Positions 53,064 to 62,463 of a stretch of 64,000 bases of DNA are shown here, piece after piece; within the stretch, counting starts at the first letter, position 1, and the number at the start of each line of letters is the position of its first letter. The position numbers were made by a program, and so were the translations under genes. The notes under the pieces were generated by a model that saw nothing but the letters and a program-made list of their open reading frames with translations, was not told the DNA's origin and did no database searches. The DNA comes from JABMNT01 sp048262255 (GTDB taxonomy: Bacteria > Pseudomonadota > Alphaproteobacteria > Rhodospirillales > Casp-alpha2), in assembly GCA_048262255.1 (NCBI GenBank), contig JBLXFH010000001.1, positions 868,001 to 932,000 of the forward strand, written 5' to 3'.

Positions 53064-55421
53064 ATGCCATCCATTGCAGCCCGTATTGCCGAACAGCTCG
53101 CCGTCGCTGAAGAACAGGTTACTGCCACCGTTGAGATGCTTGATGGCGGCGCCACGGTGCCGTTTATCGCTCGCTATCGCAAGGACGCTACCGGCGGCCT
53201 CGATGATATCCAGCTGCGCACCCTGGAAGAGCGCCTGCGCTACTTGCGTGAACTGGAAGAGCGCCGGGCTGCGGTGATTAGCAGTGTCGAGGAGCAGGGC
53301 AAGATGACCGACGAATTGCGTCAGAGCTTCAACGCCGCTGACAGCAAGGCGCGGCTGGAAGATTTGTATCTGCCGTTCAAACCGAAACGCCGGACCAAGG
53401 CGATGATTGCGCGCGAGGCCGGTTTGGCACCGCTGGCGGACAGTCTTCTCGCCGACCCGGGGCTTGTCCCCGAGACCGAGGCCTTGAAATACCTGCAGCC
53501 GGATGCCGAGGGGGACCTCAAGGTCATGGATGCCGATGCTGCGCTGGACGGGGCCCGTCAGATTCTGGTCGAGCAGTTTGCCGAGGATGCTGATCTGGTC
53601 GGCTCGCTTCGTGATTATATGTGGGACAACGCCCATCTGGTGTCGCGCGTGGCCAAGGACAAGGAGATGGCGGGCGCCAAGTTCAAGGACTATTTCGACT
53701 ATTCAGAAGCCGTTACCAAGGTCCCCTCGCATCGTGCCCTGGCCGTGTTTCGCGGCCGCAAGGAAGAGGTCTTGCGTGTCTATCTCTGTATAGGTGACCC
53801 GGATACGCCGCCCAAACCGCATCCCTGTGAAGAGCGCATCGCCCGGCACTTCGGCATCAGCGATCAGGGCCGCCCGGCGGATGCGTGGCTGCTTGAGGCT
53901 GCCAGTTGGGCCTGGCGGGTGAAGATTTCCCTGCATATTGAACTCGAGCTTATGAGCCGCCTGTGGGATATGGCAGAAGCCGAGGGGGTGCGCGTATTTG
54001 CCGAGAATCTGCGCGATCTTCTGCTCGCCGCGCCGGCCGGGGCCCGGCCGACCATCGCACTTGATCCGGGCTATCGATCGGGCGTCAAGGTTGCTGTCGT
54101 CGATGCCACCGGTAAGCTGGTCGATACAGCGGTGATCTATCCACACGAACCGCAGCGCCAGTGGGACCCGTCGATCGCTGCGATCGCCGCGTTGGCCCTC
54201 AAACATAAGGCCGAACTGATCTCCATTGGCAACGGCACGGCATCGCGCGAAACCGACAAGCTGGCGGCGGAGCTGATCGCCAAACACCCCGAGTTAAAGC
54301 TGACCAAGGTGATGGTTTCCGAAGCCGGGGCTTCGGTCTATTCGGCGTCCGCCTATGCCTCGAAAGAGTTTCCCGATATTGACGTATCCTTGCGCGGCGC
54401 CGCCTCTATCGGTCGTCGCCTGCAAGACCCGCTGGCCGAACTCGTCAAGATTGAACCGAAAGCCATTGGCGTTGGCCAGTACCAGCATGACCTATCGGAA
54501 TTCCGCCTCGACCGGGCGCTCGATGCGGTGGTCGAGGATTGCGTGAATGCCGTTGGCGTCGACGTCAACATGGCTTCATCACCACTGCTTGCAAGGGTCT
54601 CCGGCCTTGGCGAATCGCTGGCCCGTAATATCGTCGAATACCGCGATACCAACGGTGCGTTTGCGTCCCGCGAAGCGCTGCGCAAGGTGCCGATGCTGGG
54701 CGACAAGACGTTTGAGCAATGCGCCGGTTTCCTGCGTATATCCGACGGGGACAATCCTCTCGACCGGTCCTCCGTGCACCCGGAAGCCTACCCCATGGTC
54801 GAACGCATCCTCAAAAACACCGGCAAGGATATCGGCACCCTGATCGGCGATACATCGACGCTTGGCAATCTCAGCCCGATAGAATTTGTCGATGATCGGT
54901 TTGGTGAAATTACCGTGCGCGACATTATCGAGGAGCTGAAAAAACCCGGTCGCGATCCGCGACCCGAATTCAAGACGGCGGCATTCAAGGACGGGGTCGA
55001 GAAGGTCTCAGACCTCACGCCGGGCATGATCCTCGAAGGGGTGATCACCAACGTCGCCAATTTCGGCGCCTTTGTCGATATCGGCGTGCATCAGGATGGT
55101 CTGGTGCACATCTCGCAACTGTCTGACAGTTTCGTCAAAGACCCGCGCGAGGTCGTCAAACCGGGCGACGTGGTCAGGGTTAAGGTGCAGGAGATCGACC
55201 TGCCGCGCAAACGCATCTCGCTCACCATGAAAATGGGTGAGGGCCATGCTCGCCCGAAGGCGGACAAGGAGGCCCGGAAACCTGAAAAGAAACAAATGAC
55301 AAAAAAACAAGCTGCGCCTCGCGGTCAAAACAAGACAAAAACCGGTGGCAAGGCCGGAGCGGCGAAAACCGAGACCAGCCTTACGGCGCTGGCTGAAGCT
55401 TTCAACCGGGCGCGCAACTAA
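53064..55421 (+). CDS. tex: Tex transcription accessory/RNA-binding protein
   Basis: This is a 785-residue Tex protein, close to the usual 770-785. The order is an N-terminal helical domain (ARYRKDATGGLDDIQLRTLEERL), a YqgF-like RNase-H fold (ALDPGYRSGVKVAVVDATG), helix-hairpin-helix (VNMASSPLL and following), and an S1 RNA-binding domain near 650-720 (GMILEGVITNVANFGAFVDI). A Lys-rich tail of about 60 residues follows. ATG 53064 follows GAGG. It binds RNA and affects transcription termination and gene expression. No operon partner is seen. Confidence 0.97.
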   Translation: MPSIAARIAEQLAVAEEQVTATVEMLDGGATVPFIARYRKDATGGLDDIQLRTLEERLRYLRELEERRAAVISSVEEQGKMTDELRQSFNAADSKARLEDLYLPFKPKRRTKAMIAREAGLAPLADSLLADPGLVPETEALKYLQPDAEGDLKVMDADAALDGARQILVEQFAEDADLVGSLRDYMWDNAHLVSRVAKDKEMAGAKFKDYFDYSEAVTKVPSHRALAVFRGRKEEVLRVYLCIGDPDTPPKPHPCEERIARHFGISDQGRPADAWLLEAASWAWRVKISLHIELELMSRLWDMAEAEGVRVFAENLRDLLLAAPAGARPTIALDPGYRSGVKVAVVDATGKLVDTAVIYPHEPQRQWDPSIAAIAALALKHKAELISIGNGTASRETDKLAAELIAKHPELKLTKVMVSEAGASVYSASAYASKEFPDIDVSLRGAASIGRRLQDPLAELVKIEPKAIGVGQYQHDLSEFRLDRALDAVVEDCVNAVGVDVNMASSPLLARVSGLGESLARNIVEYRDTNGAFASREALRKVPMLGDKTFEQCAGFLRISDGDNPLDRSSVHPEAYPMVERILKNTGKDIGTLIGDTSTLGNLSPIEFVDDRFGEITVRDIIEELKKPGRDPRPEFKTAAFKDGVEKVSDLTPGMILEGVITNVANFGAFVDIGVHQDGLVHISQLSDSFVKDPREVVKPGDVVRVKVQEIDLPRKRISLTMKMGEGHARPKADKEARKPEKKQMTKKQAAPRGQNKTKTGGKAGAAKTETSLTALAEAFNRARN

Positions 55422-55651
55422 GCATTTCGGGTTTCCGTTGATACGAAGGAAAGATGAGGGCTCCTTATAATTAAGGGAGACACGGGCCAATCGCTAGTTG
55501 GTTTGAAAGTCGACCCGGTTCTTGTCCAACGCCAACTAACGCCCTGTGGACCAGGTCAGCTAAAAGACAGGTACACACAGATCCTTTTGTGAGATATTGA
55601 AACAATGCGTACTGATGCCGGGGGTGTTTTTCCTGTGAAAACAGGAAGGTG

Positions 55652-56314
55652 TCAAATACCCAGAAACGGTTGCACAATGCGGGCGGCAAGGCTCTTGAAC
55701 TGCAAAGGCGCATCGGTCACGGCCAGGCAAATGCAATCCTCTTCCTCCGTTGCATGGGGCTGGTGCTCCAAATGGCTGTCGGCTTCCTGCAAGTCGCCGC
55801 GGCCATATGTTCCCGTGGCGTCAGAAAACGCGCCGGCTACGACCAGAGTGAGCTCCAACCCGCCATGGGAGTGGGTAGGTACGGGTCGGCCCGCGGGAAT
55901 ACGCAGCAAACGGGCGGTGACCCCTTTGTCGGCGGTCGGTATCAGAAATTGCGAAGCACCAAGGCCGAGGCGCTGCCAACGCAAGGCGTTCACATCACCG
56001 CCGGCATAGCTGCGCAGGGGGTCCGGAAGAACAGCCGGTTCCAAACGCTCCGGGGAGGGTGATGGCAAATGGGTGTCGGTGGTCTGTGGGCTGTCGATCT
56101 GTTCAAAAATCCGGCCCAGAATATCCTCTTCGACGGAGACAGGTCGTGCGTCTTCTAGCAGATGTCCGCCAATCATTTCCAGGCGGGAAACCGCTTTCCG
56201 GCAATCGGGGCAAAGTGCGAGATGGGTCGCAATGGCAAGGCTCCAGGCCTGACCAAGAGCGCCGGAGGCATAGTCGACCAAAAATTCTTCAGCAGGATGA
56301 TGGGAAATGTTCAT
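55652..56314 (-). CDS. chrR: ChrR-type anti-sigma factor
   Basis: This 220-residue protein has an N-terminal zinc-binding anti-sigma domain with H6, H31, C35 and C38 (THLALCPDCRK). A C-terminal cupin domain follows (about 120-205) with LRIPAGRPVPTHSHGGLEL. It binds the sigma factor encoded immediately before it. In Rhodobacter, ChrR releases RpoE on singlet oxygen, and the cupin is needed for that signal. The start overlaps the rpoE stop by 4 nt. Confidence 0.92.
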   Translation of the reverse strand: MNISHHPAEEFLVDYASGALGQAWSLAIATHLALCPDCRKAVSRLEMIGGHLLEDARPVSVEEDILGRIFEQIDSPQTTDTHLPSPSPERLEPAVLPDPLRSYAGGDVNALRWQRLGLGASQFLIPTADKGVTARLLRIPAGRPVPTHSHGGLELTLVVAGAFSDATGTYGRGDLQEADSHLEHQPHATEEEDCICLAVTDAPLQFKSLAARIVQPFLGI

Positions 56315-56883
56315 GCTTTGTCTCCAAGCTCTGACCGAAGCCGATTTATGGCCAGCCGTATGCGTGATTTAACGGTCCCAAGGGGAAGTTCCAATGTTTC
56401 AGCAATTTCCGGGTGGGACTTGTCTGCGAAAAAAGCCAGGCGCAACACTGCTTTCTGTTCTTCCGGCAGGCTTTCAATGCTTTTGTTCAATTGGGCCGCA
56501 TCCTGAGATTGGGAAATGGTTTCAGAGGCTAAGGGTACGGGGTCGGGAATGAAGGCCGGATCATTGAAATCGGGTTCCGGTCGGTTTTGTTTGCGCAGAT
56601 GGTCTATCCGCAAGTTCCGGGAAATCGTGAATATCCAGGTCGAAGCCGACGCCTTTTCAGGATCGAATTGGTGTGCCTTGCGCCAGACATTGACAAATGT
56701 TTCCTGGACGATTTCCTCGGCCATTTGCGGATGCGTGTTTTGGCCCAGCATAAAGGCCTTAACGCGCGGAGCAAAATGTTTGAAGATCAACTCGAAGGCA
56801 GCCCGGTTCTGGTGACGGGCCACATCAGCAATCAATGCATTCATCCTGTCCGCATCCGGTGCGGAGGTAACGGGAGGGTTCAT
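56311..56883 (-). CDS. rpoE: ECF sigma factor, RpoE (ECF11-like)
   Basis: This 190-residue extracytoplasmic-function sigma factor has region 2 with AEEIVQETFVNVWRKAHQFD and FTISRNLRIDHLRK, and region 4 with SLPEEQKAVLRLAFF followed by PLGTVKSRIRLAINRLR. ATG 56883 is chosen because similarity starts there. The longer frame to 57057 includes the promoter region and no family text. Paired with ChrR, it should direct transcription of the divergent operon and of itself. Confidence 0.93.
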   Translation of the reverse strand: MNPPVTSAPDADRMNALIADVARHQNRAAFELIFKHFAPRVKAFMLGQNTHPQMAEEIVQETFVNVWRKAHQFDPEKASASTWIFTISRNLRIDHLRKQNRPEPDFNDPAFIPDPVPLASETISQSQDAAQLNKSIESLPEEQKAVLRLAFFADKSHPEIAETLELPLGTVKSRIRLAINRLRSELGDKA

Positions 56884-57022
56884 GGTGACGCGGTTTCTCC
56901 GTTGCGTTCGTACCGACCGGTTATCATCACGATTGATCCGGGATTGGATTGACGCCATGTGATGCGACCATATGCCCTCACCCAGAGGGGTTCGTGAGTT
57001 TTCAAAATGAATGTCCATAACT

Positions 57023-57052
57023 CTGTTACGCAATAGGTCAGGCGATGGATCA
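57023..57052 (-). promoter_or_regulatory. Putative RpoE-type promoter for rpoE-chrR
   Basis: On the minus strand TGATCC (57052-57047) is followed after 18 nt by TAACAG (57028-57023). TGATCC is the -35 element known for the Rhodobacter RpoE regulon, whose -10 is TAAGTA-like. The -10 match is partial. Position, about 140 bp before rpoE, fits autoregulation. Confidence 0.5.
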
Positions 57053-57081
57053 CCCATTCACAAATTAATTTTGTTCCAAAG

Positions 57082-57111
57082 TGATCCGCGAAAGCGGCCT
57101 CCACGTAAAGA
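57082..57111 (+). promoter_or_regulatory. Putative RpoE-type promoter for the amine oxidase operon
   Basis: TGATCC (57082-57087), an 18-nt spacer and TAAAGA (57106-57111) lie 60 bp before the amine-oxidase-like start. The -35 is identical to the Rhodobacter RpoE element and the -10 is close. Together with the inverted copy at 57023-57052 it forms a divergent pair between rpoE and its likely target operon. Confidence 0.6.
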
Positions 57112-57171
57112 GTTGTAGTTGATTATGAAGCCTTTATCAAAAACCCAATCCGCAGAAGAAAGAACAAAACC

Positions 57172-58524
57172 GTGAATTATATCCATACACCGAAAAATCG
57201 TCCGTTGAACGTGGCCGTTATCGGTACGGGCATTGCGGGCATGTCGGCGGCTTGGTTATTGAACCAGAAACATAAAGTCACCGTTTATGAAATTAATGAC
57301 CGTATTGGCGGGCATTCAAATACGGTGGATGCCGAGACCTCTGCCGGGACAACCCCTGTTGATACCGGCTTCATTGTCTATAACGAGAAAAACTATCCAA
57401 ATCTGACCGCCCTTTTCAAGCATCTGGATGTCCCCACGAAAGACAGTGAAATGTCGTTTTCAGCATCTTTGGAAAACGGCGGCTTTGAATATGCAGGCAC
57501 GGATCTTAACGGCTTGTTTGGGCAGCGCGCCAATCTTGTCCGGCCCCGGTTTTGGCGGATGATGTCAGATCTTTTGAGGTTCTATAAATCAGCGCCAATG
57601 TTTTTGAATGAGCCGGAAAACGATCAGTTGAGCCTGGGTGATTATCTAAAACGGGAGTCTTACAGCGCCGAGTTTTTGACCGACCACCTTTTGCCGATCG
57701 GGGCCGCCATCTGGTCAACAACGCCAGCCGAGATGATGAACTATCCGGCCAAGGCGTTCATTCGCTTTTTCGAAAGTCATGGTTTGCTGCTTATTCAGAA
57801 CCGCCCCCAGTGGCGGACCGTTGATGGCGGCAGTCGTCAATATGTGAAACGACTGATTGCCGGTTTTGAAGATAAAATCCGTTTTGGCGGTGTCCGCTCC
57901 GTAAAGCGTGCAGAGGGATATGTGCAGATTGAAGACCGTTGCGGAGACGTTGGGACCTATGATCATGTGGTGATTGCGACCCATGCGGATGAGGCCCTTG
58001 CCCTGTTGGTGGACCCGGACGGACAGGAAAAGGATGTCCTGGGCGCCTGGCGCTACAGCAAAAACAGAGCCGTCTTGCATACGGATGCCAAACTTATGCC
58101 GAAACGCAAGCGGGTCTGGTCGAGCTGGAACTTTATCGAGGGGGAGAAGGGAGATGAGACGCAAAGTCTCTGCGTCACCTATTGGATGAATCGCCTGCAG
58201 TCCCTTGATCCCGGGAATCCGCTTTTTCTGACACTGAACCCGAACCTTCAGCCAGCTTTCGGAAAAACGTTGCGTGAATTTGAATATACCCACCCCTTCT
58301 TTGATGCGTCCGCGTTGCAATCGCAACAGCATCTCTGGAACCTTCAGGGCAACCGGCGGACCTGGTATTGCGGCAGCTATTTTGGTTATGGTTTCCATGA
58401 AGATGCGCTGCAGGCGGGGCTGGCCGTTGCGGAACAACTGGGGGAGCTGAAACGTCCCTGGCAGGTCGACAACGAAAGCGGGCGTATTCATATCACCTCA
58501 GGACCGCAGGTCTCAGCCGCATGA
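57172..58524 (+). CDS. FAD-dependent amine oxidase/desaturase-like protein
   Basis: This 450-residue flavoprotein has the dinucleotide fold NVAVIGTGIAGMSAAWLLNQ (14-33) and EINDRIGGHSNTVDAE. It belongs to the NAD(P)-binding/amine-oxidase group that accompanies DUF1365 and cyclopropane synthases. The start is GTG 57172. It overlaps DUF1365 in an ATGA. A role in modifying membrane fatty acids, for example toward cyclopropane or furan fatty acids, is inferred from the operon. An RpoE-type promoter precedes it. Confidence 0.88.
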   Translation: MNYIHTPKNRPLNVAVIGTGIAGMSAAWLLNQKHKVTVYEINDRIGGHSNTVDAETSAGTTPVDTGFIVYNEKNYPNLTALFKHLDVPTKDSEMSFSASLENGGFEYAGTDLNGLFGQRANLVRPRFWRMMSDLLRFYKSAPMFLNEPENDQLSLGDYLKRESYSAEFLTDHLLPIGAAIWSTTPAEMMNYPAKAFIRFFESHGLLLIQNRPQWRTVDGGSRQYVKRLIAGFEDKIRFGGVRSVKRAEGYVQIEDRCGDVGTYDHVVIATHADEALALLVDPDGQEKDVLGAWRYSKNRAVLHTDAKLMPKRKRVWSSWNFIEGEKGDETQSLCVTYWMNRLQSLDPGNPLFLTLNPNLQPAFGKTLREFEYTHPFFDASALQSQQHLWNLQGNRRTWYCGSYFGYGFHEDALQAGLAVAEQLGELKRPWQVDNESGRIHITSGPQVSAA

Positions 58525-59312
58525 ATATGCATTCGTCCATATATGAAGGCGTGGTCGTTCATGAACGGCTTCGTCCAAAACACCATCGCCTCCGTTACAA
58601 GGTTTTCTCGCTGCTGCTCGATCTGGATGAGTTGACGGAGCTTGATCAACGTCACTTTTTGTTTGGTTATAACCGGCCAGCGCCTTTGTCCTTCTATGAC
58701 AAGGACCATGGTGACACGCAGGGAGCGCCTTTGCGGCCCTGGGTCGAATCCCGGATGCGAGAGGCGTCAATTGAACCGGATGGCGGGGCTATTCGTCTGC
58801 TCTGCAGCCCGCGGGTTTTCGGTTATGCGTTTAATCCTATAAGCACCTATTTCTGTTACCAGAAATCCGGTGCCCTGGCCGCTATTCTTTATGAAGTCTG
58901 CAATACATACAAAGAGCGCCATACCTATGTGATTCCGGTTTCCCGTTCGGGCCGTCCCGTGATTCGCCAGACCTGTAAAAAGTTGCTTTATGTCTCGCCG
59001 TTCATTGATATGGAAATGACCTATCATTTTCGCATCATTGCGCCCGAGGATCGCGTCAATATCGTGATCCGGGAAGAAGATGACAAAGGCCTGCTTCTGG
59101 CCGCCTCACTGACAGGCGAACGTCAACGGCTTACCGAAAGAGCGCTTGCCAGTTGTCTTCTCCGGTTTCCCTTTCTCAGCTTTAAAATTATGGGTGGGAT
59201 TCATTGGGAAGCCTGCAAGTTGTGGCTCAAAGGCTTTCCCGTCTTTACCCATATGAGCGCGGCCGCGCCGGTGCAAAGCAGCGTTGGCAAGAACACATCC
59301 ATGGGGTCCTGA
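58521..59312 (+). CDS. DUF1365 protein
   Basis: This 263-residue protein has the N-terminal text IYEGVVVHERLRPKHHRLRY and the family-like SPRVFGYAFNPISTYFCY. DUF1365 proteins occur with FAD oxidases and cyclopropane fatty-acyl synthases in stress-induced operons. Their reaction is not established. It starts within the stop codon of the oxidase gene and precedes the synthase gene by 6 nt. The last residues are less conserved. Confidence 0.88.
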   Translation: MNMHSSIYEGVVVHERLRPKHHRLRYKVFSLLLDLDELTELDQRHFLFGYNRPAPLSFYDKDHGDTQGAPLRPWVESRMREASIEPDGGAIRLLCSPRVFGYAFNPISTYFCYQKSGALAAILYEVCNTYKERHTYVIPVSRSGRPVIRQTCKKLLYVSPFIDMEMTYHFRIIAPEDRVNIVIREEDDKGLLLAASLTGERQRLTERALASCLLRFPFLSFKIMGGIHWEACKLWLKGFPVFTHMSAAAPVQSSVGKNTSMGS

Positions 59313-59318
59313 TTGCAG

Positions 59319-60551
59319 ATGGAAAAATCAATTACAAAACCCCAAAACACGTACCACACCTCAACAAGTCCGGTCCGCCTGGCGTTTCGCGAAAAGCTTC
59401 TTGCCCAATGGCTCAAACGCATAAAATTCGGACGGCTTTCCGTTGACTTTCCGTCAGGCGGGCGGGTGGTCTTTAAAGGGGCGGAAGAAGGCCCGAATGC
59501 GTCCCTGCAAATTTATGACCTGCGCCTTATCAACAGAATAGCCGTTGCCGGCGATATCGGCTTGGCAGAGGGTTATATGCAGGGTGAATGGGAAACGCCC
59601 GATTTAACAAAGCTTTTGGATTTTGGTGCGGCCAATGCGACAGCGTTTGATACCGCCATCGCACCCCATTGGATTGTCAACGGGCTTAACCGCGTTCGCC
59701 ATGCCTATAACGCCAACACAAAAACCGGAAGCCGCCGCAATATCGCCGCCCACTATGATCTGGGCAATGCGTTTTACGGGAAGTGGCTGGACGAAACGAT
59801 GTCCTACTCATCGGCTTTGTTTGATGATGATGCGCAAGATCTGGCGGTTGCCCAACGCCAAAAATATATACGGCTTGCAAAAGCCATCGACCTGAAAGCC
59901 GGGGACCGGGTCTTGGAAATTGGTTGCGGCTGGGGCGGTTTTGCAGAAATAGCCGCTGCGGACTATGGCTGCCATGTGCTGTGTCTGACCTTGTCCAAGG
60001 AGCAGGCCCGGTATGCCAGACAGCGCATTGCCGACAAGGGATTGAGTGAACAGGTTGAAATCCGGGTCCAGGACTACAGGGATGTTGAGGGACAATACGA
60101 CAAGATTGTTTCCATCGAGATGTTTGAGGCCGTAGGCCAGACGTACTGGAAAACCTATCTCGATATCCTCGGTCAAAGATTGACGCCCGGCGGTCGAGCA
60201 GCGCTACAAATCATTACGATTTCCGATGATGCTTTTGAAAGCTACCGTCGGACCCCGGACTTTATTCAACGCTATATTTTTCCGGGTGGAATGCTGCCCA
60301 GTCCGTCCGCTTTTGAAGCGGCGGCTGCCGGTTCCGGTTTGCGCATTACGGAGTCTTTTTATTTTGGTAAATCCTATGCGGAAACGTTGCGGCGCTGGGA
60401 TCGATTGTTTCAGGAAAACTGGCAGGAGATTGCCGAACTGGGGTTTGACCGGACGTTCTTCAAAATGTGGCGTTACTATTTATGCTATTGCGAAGTCGGT
60501 TTTGAGAGAGACACGATTGACGTCGGGCATTTCGTCATCGCGCATTCATGA
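59319..60551 (+). CDS. cfa: Cyclopropane-fatty-acyl-phospholipid synthase family methyltransferase
   Basis: This 410-residue SAM-dependent enzyme has the S-adenosylmethionine motif VLEIGCGWGGFAEIAA near residues 197-212, the N-terminal lipid-binding region, HYDLGNAFYGKWLDETMSYS and the C-terminal segment around YIFPGGMLPS. It methylenates unsaturated acyl chains in membrane phospholipids, or forms a methylated relative of them. ATG 59319 is chosen, with TTG 59313 directly after the previous stop as the alternative. Its stop overlaps the MFS gene in ATGA. Confidence 0.92.
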   Translation: MEKSITKPQNTYHTSTSPVRLAFREKLLAQWLKRIKFGRLSVDFPSGGRVVFKGAEEGPNASLQIYDLRLINRIAVAGDIGLAEGYMQGEWETPDLTKLLDFGAANATAFDTAIAPHWIVNGLNRVRHAYNANTKTGSRRNIAAHYDLGNAFYGKWLDETMSYSSALFDDDAQDLAVAQRQKYIRLAKAIDLKAGDRVLEIGCGWGGFAEIAAADYGCHVLCLTLSKEQARYARQRIADKGLSEQVEIRVQDYRDVEGQYDKIVSIEMFEAVGQTYWKTYLDILGQRLTPGGRAALQIITISDDAFESYRRTPDFIQRYIFPGGMLPSPSAFEAAAAGSGLRITESFYFGKSYAETLRRWDRLFQENWQEIAELGFDRTFFKMWRYYLCYCEVGFERDTIDVGHFVIAHS

Positions 60552-61897
60552 CGCAGGAACCGGCACCCAAAGTCCCTGCGTCCATATTGGCGTCTTATGT
60601 GGCTCCGGCGCTGGTTGTCGCGCTGCCGACCATACCTGTCTATATCCATCTGCCGTCGTTATACGGCGTTCAACTGGGGCTCGGTCTGGCGGCAACCGGG
60701 GTCATTCTTCTGATCGCGCGCCTGTTCGATGCCGTAACGGACCCGTTGATCGGGAGATTGAGTGACCGGTTTTCGTTTCGAGGCGCGCACCGCAAACCAT
60801 GGATCGCCATAGGCGCGGTGATTGCCGGGATCGGGCTTTATAAAGTCCTGTCGCCACCGGATGCGGTAACGGGGACATATCTGCTGACCTGGCTTGTGGT
60901 TCTGTATGCGGGCTGGACGATGGTTTCCGTTCCTTACCTGGCCTGGGGGGCGGAATTGAGCGCCGATTACGATCAGCGCGCCCGGATTACCGCCTGGCGG
61001 GAGGGTCTGGCCTTGATTGGAATTATTGGCGCCGGGTTAGTGACGGCGGTAACGATACAAATGGGTTGGTCTGAAGCCCGGTCCATCAGCGCCATTGCCT
61101 GGGCAGCCATCCTCTTGGGCGTCGCCGTTCTGCCTTTCCTGTTCTGGATCGTTCCCGACGGACAAAAGCGCACGCCCCGCCCAACGGCCGTAGTGAAACA
61201 AAACGGAGTTGCCGCCCTGAAAGCCTTGGCCCGGAACCGCCCCTTTCTACAACTGTTGTCGGGCTGGTTTGTGAACGGGCTTGCCAATGGCATTCCGGCG
61301 GCCTTGTTTTTCATTTATTTGGAATACGGGCTGGGCGCCGGGCCGGATGAGCGGCCACTGTTTATCCTTACCTATTTTGTCGCCGGCATCGCCGCGATAC
61401 CGTTCTGGCTCCGGCTCAGCCAAAAATTCGGCAAACATCGCGTCTGGTGTTGGGCCATGGCTTCCGCCTGTCTGGCGTTTCTGATAGTGCCCTTTTTGTC
61501 GGCAGGCTCTTTTTTTCTGTTTGCCGGGGTCTGTGTGGTGACCGGCATGGCTTTGGGCGCGGACCTCGCTTTGCCGCCCGCTATCCAGGCCGATGTTATT
61601 GACTATCACCACCTGAAATTTGGTGACGATCATGCCGGGCTTCAGTTTGCATTGTGGGGGATGAGCACCAAGCTCTCTCTGGCTCTCGCGGTTGGTCTTG
61701 CGCTGCCGGCGCTTGAGGCTTTTGGTTTCAAACCGGGCGAGCCCGGGAGCGCGGGATTGGCACTTATTGTGATCTATGCGCTGGTTCCTGTCGTACTAAA
61801 AGCAGCAGCAATTTTTTTGATTTCGGATTTCCCTTTGACCCGGATGAAACACGCGGTTATACGCCGCCGCCTTGGTCAACGAGAGAACAGACAGTGA
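60548..61897 (+). CDS. MFS transporter, GPH-like
   Basis: This 449-residue inner-membrane transporter has about twelve hydrophobic helices and the GPH/melibiose-carrier-like motifs RLFDAVTDPLIGRLSDR and PYLAWGAEL. It is embedded in the RpoE-type operon, overlapping the synthase gene by 4 nt and separated from DUF3833 by 12 nt. In Rhodobacter a similar MFS gene lies in the RpoE regulon. The substrate is unknown. A lipid-related or organic solute is possible. Confidence 0.85.
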   Translation: MTQEPAPKVPASILASYVAPALVVALPTIPVYIHLPSLYGVQLGLGLAATGVILLIARLFDAVTDPLIGRLSDRFSFRGAHRKPWIAIGAVIAGIGLYKVLSPPDAVTGTYLLTWLVVLYAGWTMVSVPYLAWGAELSADYDQRARITAWREGLALIGIIGAGLVTAVTIQMGWSEARSISAIAWAAILLGVAVLPFLFWIVPDGQKRTPRPTAVVKQNGVAALKALARNRPFLQLLSGWFVNGLANGIPAALFFIYLEYGLGAGPDERPLFILTYFVAGIAAIPFWLRLSQKFGKHRVWCWAMASACLAFLIVPFLSAGSFFLFAGVCVVTGMALGADLALPPAIQADVIDYHHLKFGDDHAGLQFALWGMSTKLSLALAVGLALPALEAFGFKPGEPGSAGLALIVIYALVPVVLKAAAIFLISDFPLTRMKHAVIRRRLGQRENRQ

Positions 61898-61909
61898 GAG
61901 ATCTACAGG

Positions 61910-62461
61910 ATGAATTTTCTTCGCGGATTGACCCTAAGCGCCTTAATTTTGTTAAGTGGATGTAATGACATGAAAACCGCCGATTTCAAGAATAGCGAAC
62001 CGAAGCTCGTGCTTGAGACGTATTTTTCCGGCAAAACCCAGGCCTCAGGCATTTTTGAAGACCGCTTCGGCAAAGTGCGCCGGCAGTTTACGGTCGATAT
62101 TGATGGGCGTTGGGACGGGAAGGAACTGGTCCTTGATGAGAGGTTTGAATATAGCGACAAGGAAACCGACCGCCGGGTCTGGAAAATCCTTAAAACCGGT
62201 GAGTCCACCTATGAAGGCCGTGCCGATGATGTGATCGGCACCGCCAGGGGGGATGTCTCCGGGAATGCCCTGAACTGGCGCTATGACATGGATTTAAAAA
62301 TCGGCGACGGCACGATGCGGGTACACTTCGATGACTGGATGTTTCTGCAGCCTTCAGGTGTTCTTGTTAATCGAGCCCGGGTCAGCAAGCTGGGTATTGA
62401 AATTGGTTCCGTGACCTTGGCCTTTACCAAGGAACCGGATTCAAGCGCGTCTCTCCAGTGA
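61910..62461 (+). CDS. DUF3833 lipoprotein
   Basis: This 183-residue lipoprotein has a signal ending in the lipobox LLSGC (C18). The mature domain (YFSGKTQASGIFEDRFGKVR, then RWDGKELVLDERFEY) fits DUF3833. It is the last gene of the putative RpoE operon and ends 3 bp before the stop of the opposite SnoaL-like gene. The function is unknown. It is found in membrane-stress operons of this type. Confidence 0.87.
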   Translation: MNFLRGLTLSALILLSGCNDMKTADFKNSEPKLVLETYFSGKTQASGIFEDRFGKVRRQFTVDIDGRWDGKELVLDERFEYSDKETDRRVWKILKTGESTYEGRADDVIGTARGDVSGNALNWRYDMDLKIGDGTMRVHFDDWMFLQPSGVLVNRARVSKLGIEIGSVTLAFTKEPDSSASLQ

Positions 62462-62463
62462 AA

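Noticed and set aside
56884..57057. Longer RpoE start at 57057
   Set aside because: The extra 58 residues lie over the promoter region and have no sigma-factor similarity.
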